Translations under genes and position numbers: made by a program
The notes under the pieces: generated by a model
The model's database searches: none
The model's input: the letters and a program-made list of their open reading frames with translations, nothing else
Told to the model about the DNA's origin: nothing
In this document: in pieces, positions 58,501-64,000 of the stretch
Layout of the letters: every line of letters begins with the position of its first letter
How positions within the stretch are numbered: the first letter of the stretch is position 1
From: Quercus robur
Taxonomy: Eukaryota > Streptophyta > Magnoliopsida > Fagales > Fagaceae
Assembly (NCBI RefSeq): GCF_932294415.1
Contig: NC_065543.1
Coordinates: 46,587,777-46,651,776, forward strand
DNA: 64,000 nt
Reading direction: 5' to 3'

Positions 58501-61500
58501 TTTCAAACATTTTATTTTGATGGTTGCATATTTTGAACTCCCCCCTAATATAAAATACAAAATGAAGCCATCAAATTCCACGGGCTGATTGAACAGGCCC
58601 TTAATGGTCTTGAATTTCATGTTTTGATATTTATTTATATCTCTAGGATATATTTTTCTCATACCTATTCTTGCTTACTCATTTTCACTCTCTCCTTTCA
58701 GGTTGCAAATCTATCTGGCATGGCTATAGTCACACTAAGCATTAATTCAAACTCTATAATAAGTAGACAAGGGACTCCAGTTTCCCAAGTTGCACCAGTT
58801 ACTTTCCTGTATGGTACGATCTACACTAGTTTACAAGTGTTACAAAGAGAAAATAAATCATCTGTTTGTAGAAATCAAAATTCAGTTTTAATATTCTTTT
58901 ACTCAGCTTGTTGAATATAGAAACTTTTGAGATTGAAATTTTTTTCCACGATTCTATGCAATCAGGAAAGCTTTACATTTGGATTTCTATTTTTAAGATG
59001 TTTCCTCCTGATAGATATAAATGTGACCTTCAGATTCTTTGAGGCCTGCTGTAAGGTTGAGTACACCATCCCATCTGAGGACAAGAGAACATAGCATCCC
59101 TATGTTAATAAAATTCATGAAGCCTGTATTTGGTTTCAACTCTTCTAATATATCAATCACAGGAGGGCATTTACAGAGGCAAGTCATTTCTGGTTACCTT
59201 TGTGTTTGTATATATGTATATTAACCTGTACATGATACGTCACATAAATAATGCACTTGCACACAAATGAGAAACCATAATGGTGACCTCTATACAATAT
59301 TTGGGTTCTTGATGGAAATAATAATTCAATTAGTATGGCATATATACTCTCAACATTTTGTCATTTTTGTTCCCCTCCAATGATAATCATTATCATTTTC
59401 AGCTTTCGTGACATAAGTAAAAGCACATATTCTATAGAGATAAAAGCAGACCATGATATTGTATCTGTCTATGTTCCCGAGAATGTAACTGGGGATGTTG
59501 CTGGAAACAAAAATCTACCCTCCAATGTTCTACAAGTAAGGCACTGTAAGGATTCTTACTCTTTTCTCTTGTCGTCAGCTCAATTGTTGTCCAACATCTA
59601 AGCCCTAGGTTAGCCCTTTTATTTTCTTATTTATTTACTGATGTAAGGTTAAAAAACATATACAGATTCTGTGCCCAAAATATCTTCTGTGATTTCTAAG
59701 CTTGCAACCGCTTCATTTGTGGTGACATCTATTGCTTCCGGGTTGCTTATGGTTTCAATTGCAAGCCTTCACTCCATTGGGGAATTTTCAAGACCATTTT
59801 CTTCTTCTTCTGATCCGGCAAGGAATCTTTTTGTATGATATCTAATTCATTTGAACTATTATCTCATTAATTGATTATTTAGTTATACCATGATAATCTT
59901 TTACATGGGGGGCTTTTACACTGAGTTAGAAAAATAAATTGACATTAATGCTGAGGTTGGATGTTATAAAAAGGGTAGAGATAAATCTAACAAACTCTTT
60001 GGGGTTGAAACAAATTTCTTTAAATGACATTATTGACAAACAATCATGACCCCAAAAAAAGTTCTGATAGCATGTCGATGTGCACCTTTAACTTTCTTGG
60101 GACACCTTGAATAAGAACACTAAGCACATTATTGGCGATCTCTTCATTCTAAAGTTTGTTTATGGTCTTATTCTTTGCAAAGCATTTCATTTATGGTAAA
60201 ACATGATCTTTCTGATGTACATATCATATATGCTTATTTTTTCTTGGTGGTTGATCCACTATTTTGTAAGGTTGAACCAGAAGTTAATCAAAATGTACCA
60301 AGCAGGTTATCTCACTATGATTATATTATATGTAGCCTCTTGAAAATCGAGTAAAGTAATTAGAAATACTGAGGAACAAATTAACCCTTTTCCTCCTGTA
60401 GAAAAATAATACACTCCAAGAAAAACTTTCCTTGATTTTTATACAACAGATTTAATATATAACTGAACTCTCTAAATATTTTGGTTGGTTTTGACCATGT
60501 TGTCTGACTTCTTGAATCATAGGACCAACTGAATCCAGTGGAGCCTGTTGGTTCCAAAGATGGAAAACTCGGATTGACCTTTTCAGAGTGGGATTTTGTG
60601 GGCAGGGGTGTTATTCTATTATTGGCATAAAAAGAGAGAGGAGGAGGAGGAGGAGGAGGAGGAGGGGGGGGGGGGGGGGGGGGGGGTGGGGGGGCAATAG
60701 ACCCTCAAGAACTGCATCATTCTTGTAGAACTTGTCAAAATCATATTCTTGTAGAAATATATGGTTTTTGGCATGTAGATGATTGTAACCTACTGCCATT
60801 TTAAGTATCTGATATATAGCTTATCAAACCTTATGAACTGCATCATTCTTGTAGAACTAACTTGCATTTTTCCTCTTCTCTTTCATACAGAGAATTGCAT
60901 GCCATATTCAGGTTTTTGCATTATCTAGATGGTTGGCAGTGACACTGCCAGTGGAGTATCATGAATTTGCAAGGGGTTTGCAGTGGAGCATTCCCTACTT
61001 CAATCTTCCATGGGAAACTCGGAACACCCAGCCGGTCTTGATGGGCTCAAGTCCCCCTTCCAACTCACATCCCTACATATCTAAAATTCATGATTCAGAA
61101 AATTTTCCAGGTGTGCAGCTGAAACAAGAGAATTTGAGTAGGGCTGCTTCTGTATATGGGTTGCCACTGACTCCAATGGAATATAGATCATACTTTCAGG
61201 TCTGAAACCTCTACTTTTCCTGGTTTCTTCAATTATCTAATGAATAAATTTTGTGATAGAATGCTTTGTACACCTGCAGAACCAAAATATTAGACCAGAA
61301 GCTGAATATATTTTGGATCCGCATATTTTAAATGGGTAAGTTATGAGGACTCTTATTTTCTATTATTACATGCACTTGCATATGGATTTTAGAGACACAA
61401 AACAAGTGGAGAAATTATTCCATATGGAGTTTTTTTTTTTTTTTTTTTTTGGGCAAAAAATATACAATATAAAGCAGAAAAACTATGAAAGAAACAAAGG

Positions 61501-64000
61501 AATATTTCGACAATATATATATATATATATTTTAAATGTTGAATGGAAGATAAAGAATTTTGGGAATGTACGATTTGGTATACTTGTTATTTAGACGTAG
61601 AATTTTTTTGTAGGTGCTGTGAAAAATTAAAGCTGTTGATGCTTTGAATTGTTGCAAATTATATTTCAAACCGAAAGGACATTCTTGATACTTCATACCC
61701 TATTATTCATTTCCATTTAAATTGGTGAATTCATCATTTGGATTTGAGGTGCCATAGACATACTCATTTATTTATTAGTGTAATATCTTACTAGATTTTG
61801 TCTCATGTAGGTGGAGGGATTTTAGTAGAAGCATGTTCTGCTTAGCCATAATTGGTGGCAGTTTCATACTGCTGCATGCTTTACTCCTTGTCATCCTAAA
61901 ATTCAGGAAGAAAAATCCTGAAAAGCAGAGGGGTTATGGAGTACTCACATTCCCAAGATTTGAAATATTCCTTATAATTCTTGCACTACCTTGTATTTGC
62001 GAGGCCTCTGCTGCTCTAATTAGAGGTAACTTGACAGTTTGTTTCCTTCCCCACAAATGAATCTTTATCTATTTGTTTATGGTGCAAAATCTGAGTTTTG
62101 AAAGGTAATAATCAGTGGCGACTCCAGGAATATTTTTCAGGGTGTTTCTGGGTGGGCTTGCTCTATTACAATTTTTTTTTTTAGATTCTCTATTACAATT
62201 TTTTCTTTTTTAGATTTTAGTTCAATTTTTTTTTTTTTTTTTTTTTTAGCTTTTTCTTTTTGCTTGAAAGCAATGTTATGAATACTGTTTTGGACACTGT
62301 TTCGATTTGTTTAGTGGAACAGAATATTTCAGTACTGATCTATTTCGATGTACCATTTTAGGGTATTTCGGGGTTTCTAAAAAAAAAAAAAATATATATA
62401 TATATATATTTATATTTATATTTTCTTATACAACATAAAATTATTGATCCAAATAAATAAACCTCAAATAAAACAAATCGTTTAGTTTTTCTTTTTTGAC
62501 ACTCAGATCATTTAGTTATTACATAACAATTACTGTTTTATAATATTAAAACATAAATATGTAATTAAATAATAAAAAACAACAACCAAAAATAGTACAA
62601 TAAGAAGAAGAAGAAAAAGAAGAAGAAGAAGTAGGGGCGACCTTTGCGATGGTTGGATTTGTTTTTTAGGCATTTGACGCAGGTAATGACATGCTGTGCT
62701 GACGAGTTTGTCCGTTTAGGGATTTTTCTTTTTTTCTTCTAAAAACTGGTACCGGCCGAAATGTAACAAATAATCCACCAAAATTTAATTTTGAGAAATG
62801 ATATGTCCATGGCATTTTCACAACATTTTTACAACAAATCCTAAGTGGTAAGTTGTTATTGGTTATTATTGTTGTCATAAAAAAGTAATCTTAGTGCTAG
62901 GTTCAAATTTGAACTAATAACAACTAACCACCTATAATTTGTTATGAAAATATTGTAAAAATGTTGTGGACAAAGCATCTCTCTTTAATTTTATTGGCAT
63001 AAAAAAATTTTGAGGGTGTTCCTATTTTTTTGAGGGTGTTCTTTTTTTTTTTTTATTTTTTTTTTAAGGGTAGATAAATAAAAAATATTTAATTATTACA
63101 TATAATTTTTTTCTTTTTTTCAGGTCAGGGTGGTCCTGGGACCACCCTGACCTCTATGTGGCGCCGCCACTGGTAATAATGCTGCTTGTATTGTATTTTC
63201 ATTGCAAACCCAATATTAATGTCTTTCAAATTTCTACTTATATTGAATTCTTTAATCAAACAATTGTCTACTTCTCATTATGAAACGCATAGAATGAGCT
63301 GGGTTTTTATTTATTTATTTATATATATCTATCAAGTCATTTTTTCTATTCTACTTTCCAAATATGTGATGTAATTGTGACCATGTTCCTTTCTTGTTCA
63401 TATAAGTCTCATGGAATTAATCATTATCATATTGGTTGGCACCAGAACTGGTCTACTGTCCCGTCTCCTCACATATTTTAGAATTTTCATTCAGTTGATG
63501 TTTCACACTGGTTGTACATTAACTCAAATCACTTCTGTGCATGACAACCATCATATCATAGTTATCTGACTGCATCATATCAGAGTTACACCAATGTGTA
63601 TTGAGAACTAAGATTCACATTTTTTGCACATTTACATGCTATTTTTCATTGGTTTTAAATTTTAACGCTAAGAACTTCAAGTACAGATCTACATGGTTTA
63701 ATCTTATCTTACTTTGTGGATTAAGGAGGATCGGCATCAGAGATTATAGTTGGCATTCTGCTTCTGGGTGCTGTGTCATTTCTACTGCTGGTATTGCTCT
63801 TGTTCCTCTCTATAGGTATTACATTTGCAAAGCTACTTCAATACAAGGAAGTTCATCAAGTAGGTCGGAGATTTCACTGGTATCAAGAAATAGTCCGAGT
63901 AACACTGGGTCCTGGTAAGAGAGGCCAGTGGACGTGGAAAAATCAACAGAACTCTAATTACCTAACCATGTTAGGGCCTCTATTTGAAGATTTAAGAGGC
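55512..64000 (+). CDS. Uncharacterised plant multi-pass membrane protein with large ectodomain (partial, 3' end outside)
   Basis: Thirteen exons with consistent phases: 55512-55718, 56237-56372, 56849-56985, 57585-57786, 58032-58270, 58702-58813, 59034-59178, 59403-59545, 59666-59832, 60891-61199, 61280-61335, 61811-62025 and 63726 to the edge; at least 781 aa. Exon 7 ends with a GC donor (AG|GCAAGT); the others are GT-AG. The start at 55512 opens a signal peptide (MGLLKLPLLVLLCWVF). Residues about 25-470 are a cysteine- and N-glycosylation-rich outer region, probably Ig-like (DTVPPTAYI, INISFSEPC, VYLYFSEPV). Membrane spans follow in exon 9 (VVTSIASGLLMVSIASL), exon 12 (CLAIIGGSFILLHALLLVIL and EIFLIILALPCICEASAAL) and exon 13 (IIVGILLLGAVSFLLLVLLL). 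The conserved C-terminal part, including GPGKRGQWTWKN, marks a plant-wide family that I remember only as uncharacterised. The layout recalls TRP/Pkd2-like proteins, which is inference. ATG 55467 is a possible alternative start. Confidence 0.85.
57202..57325. repeat. Tandem duplication, 62 bp x2, in intron 3 of the membrane-protein gene
   Basis: agcacaagcaataatggtgg begins at 57202 and 57264. The units differ at about one position (gatttgtta / gatttatta). Just upstream, ccctctagtgtaatg is also doubled. Confidence 0.9.
60637..60694. repeat. (GGA)n followed by poly(G) tract in intron 9
   Basis: GGA repeats, then about 30 G with a single T (60687) in the sense strand of the membrane-protein gene. 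Shortly after, gaactgcatcattcttgtag is duplicated (about 60710 and 60836). Confidence 0.9.
62477..62517 (-). mobile_element. Poly(A) micro-insertion (minus orientation) with 11-bp TSD
   Basis: atcgtttagtt at 62477-62487 and atcatttagtt at 62507-62517 (one difference) flanks an insert that on the minus strand reads ctgagtgtc plus an A-rich run. Nested in the hAT element. Confidence 0.55.
62793..62983. mobile_element. MULE-type MITE (191 bp, 9-bp TSD) nested in the hAT element
   Basis: Identical tttaatttt at 62784-62792 and 62984-62992. The ends gagaaatgatatgtcc and (reverse complement of the right) gagagatgctttgtcc pair, and pairing continues through cacaacatttttacaa and aagttgttatt/aataacaact. 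The 9-bp duplication suggests Mutator-like mobilisation. Confidence 0.85.

Larger units (their letters stand above)
62113..63172. mobile_element. hAT non-autonomous element (1060 bp, 8-bp TSD) in intron 12
   Basis: Identical gtaataat at 62105-62112 and 63173-63180. The left end is cagtggcgactcc and the right end, read inward, is cagtggcggcgcc, a terminal inverted repeat of the cagtggcg type known for plant hAT elements. No transposase coding. A smaller MITE is nested at 62793-62983, a micro-insertion at 62477-62517, and T-rich runs are common. Confidence 0.9.

Noticed and set aside
62026-63725. Extra exon in intron 12 of the membrane-protein gene
   Set aside because: Exon 12 to exon 13 joins in phase with continuous family-like sequence; the interval is mostly a hAT element and its nested MITE.

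Overview
The window is nuclear DNA of a eudicot plant, probably a woody one. It is AT-rich, its genes are split by GT-AG introns, and the intergenic space is full of LTR, hAT, MULE and MITE remnants. The GC-rich LTR families look like those of Fagaceae (oak, beech, chestnut), but that guess rests on memory, not a search. No viral, bacterial, organellar, rRNA, tRNA or CRISPR feature was recognised.

Four genes can be modelled exon by exon. (1) 10.55-14.04 kb, minus strand: a complete cysteine-rich receptor-like kinase of the CRK2/CRK3/CRK42 group (6 exons, 675 aa). (2) 21.3-32.65 kb, minus strand: a complete class I KNOX homeobox gene of the KNAT2/KNAT6 type (5 exons, 334 aa) whose third intron is about 9.4 kb. 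(3) 46.98-48.36 kb, plus strand: a two-exon WD40 protein, the diphthine methylesterase DPH7 (347 aa). (4) 55.51 kb to the right edge, plus strand: at least 13 exons of an uncharacterised plant multi-pass membrane protein with a large secreted-side domain; one of its introns uses a GC donor, and the 3' end lies outside the window. The genes show no shared pathway. The KNOX-CRK neighbourhood recalls Arabidopsis KNAT2-CRK2-CRK3 and may be conserved microsynteny.

Between the genes, several mobile elements can be delimited to the base by target-site duplications (TSDs). They are three solo LTRs (2752-3852, 6776-7356, 17624-18324); one complete non-autonomous LTR retrotransposon with two internal minisatellites (42426-45966); hAT-like elements (16284-16841, 33217-33811, 62113-63172, the last with a nested MULE-type MITE); and a Pack-MULE-like element (53893-55175) carrying an antisense piece of a BAG-domain co-chaperone gene. 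A degenerate GGACC-type short repeat forms two facing arrays around 6.36-8.85 kb.

The least expected signal is a recurrent micro-insertion seen at least 12 times: a short tract ending in ..TC followed by poly(A), 16-37 bp long, flanked by direct duplications of 11-18 bp. These look like retroposition footprints cut down to almost nothing but the tail.
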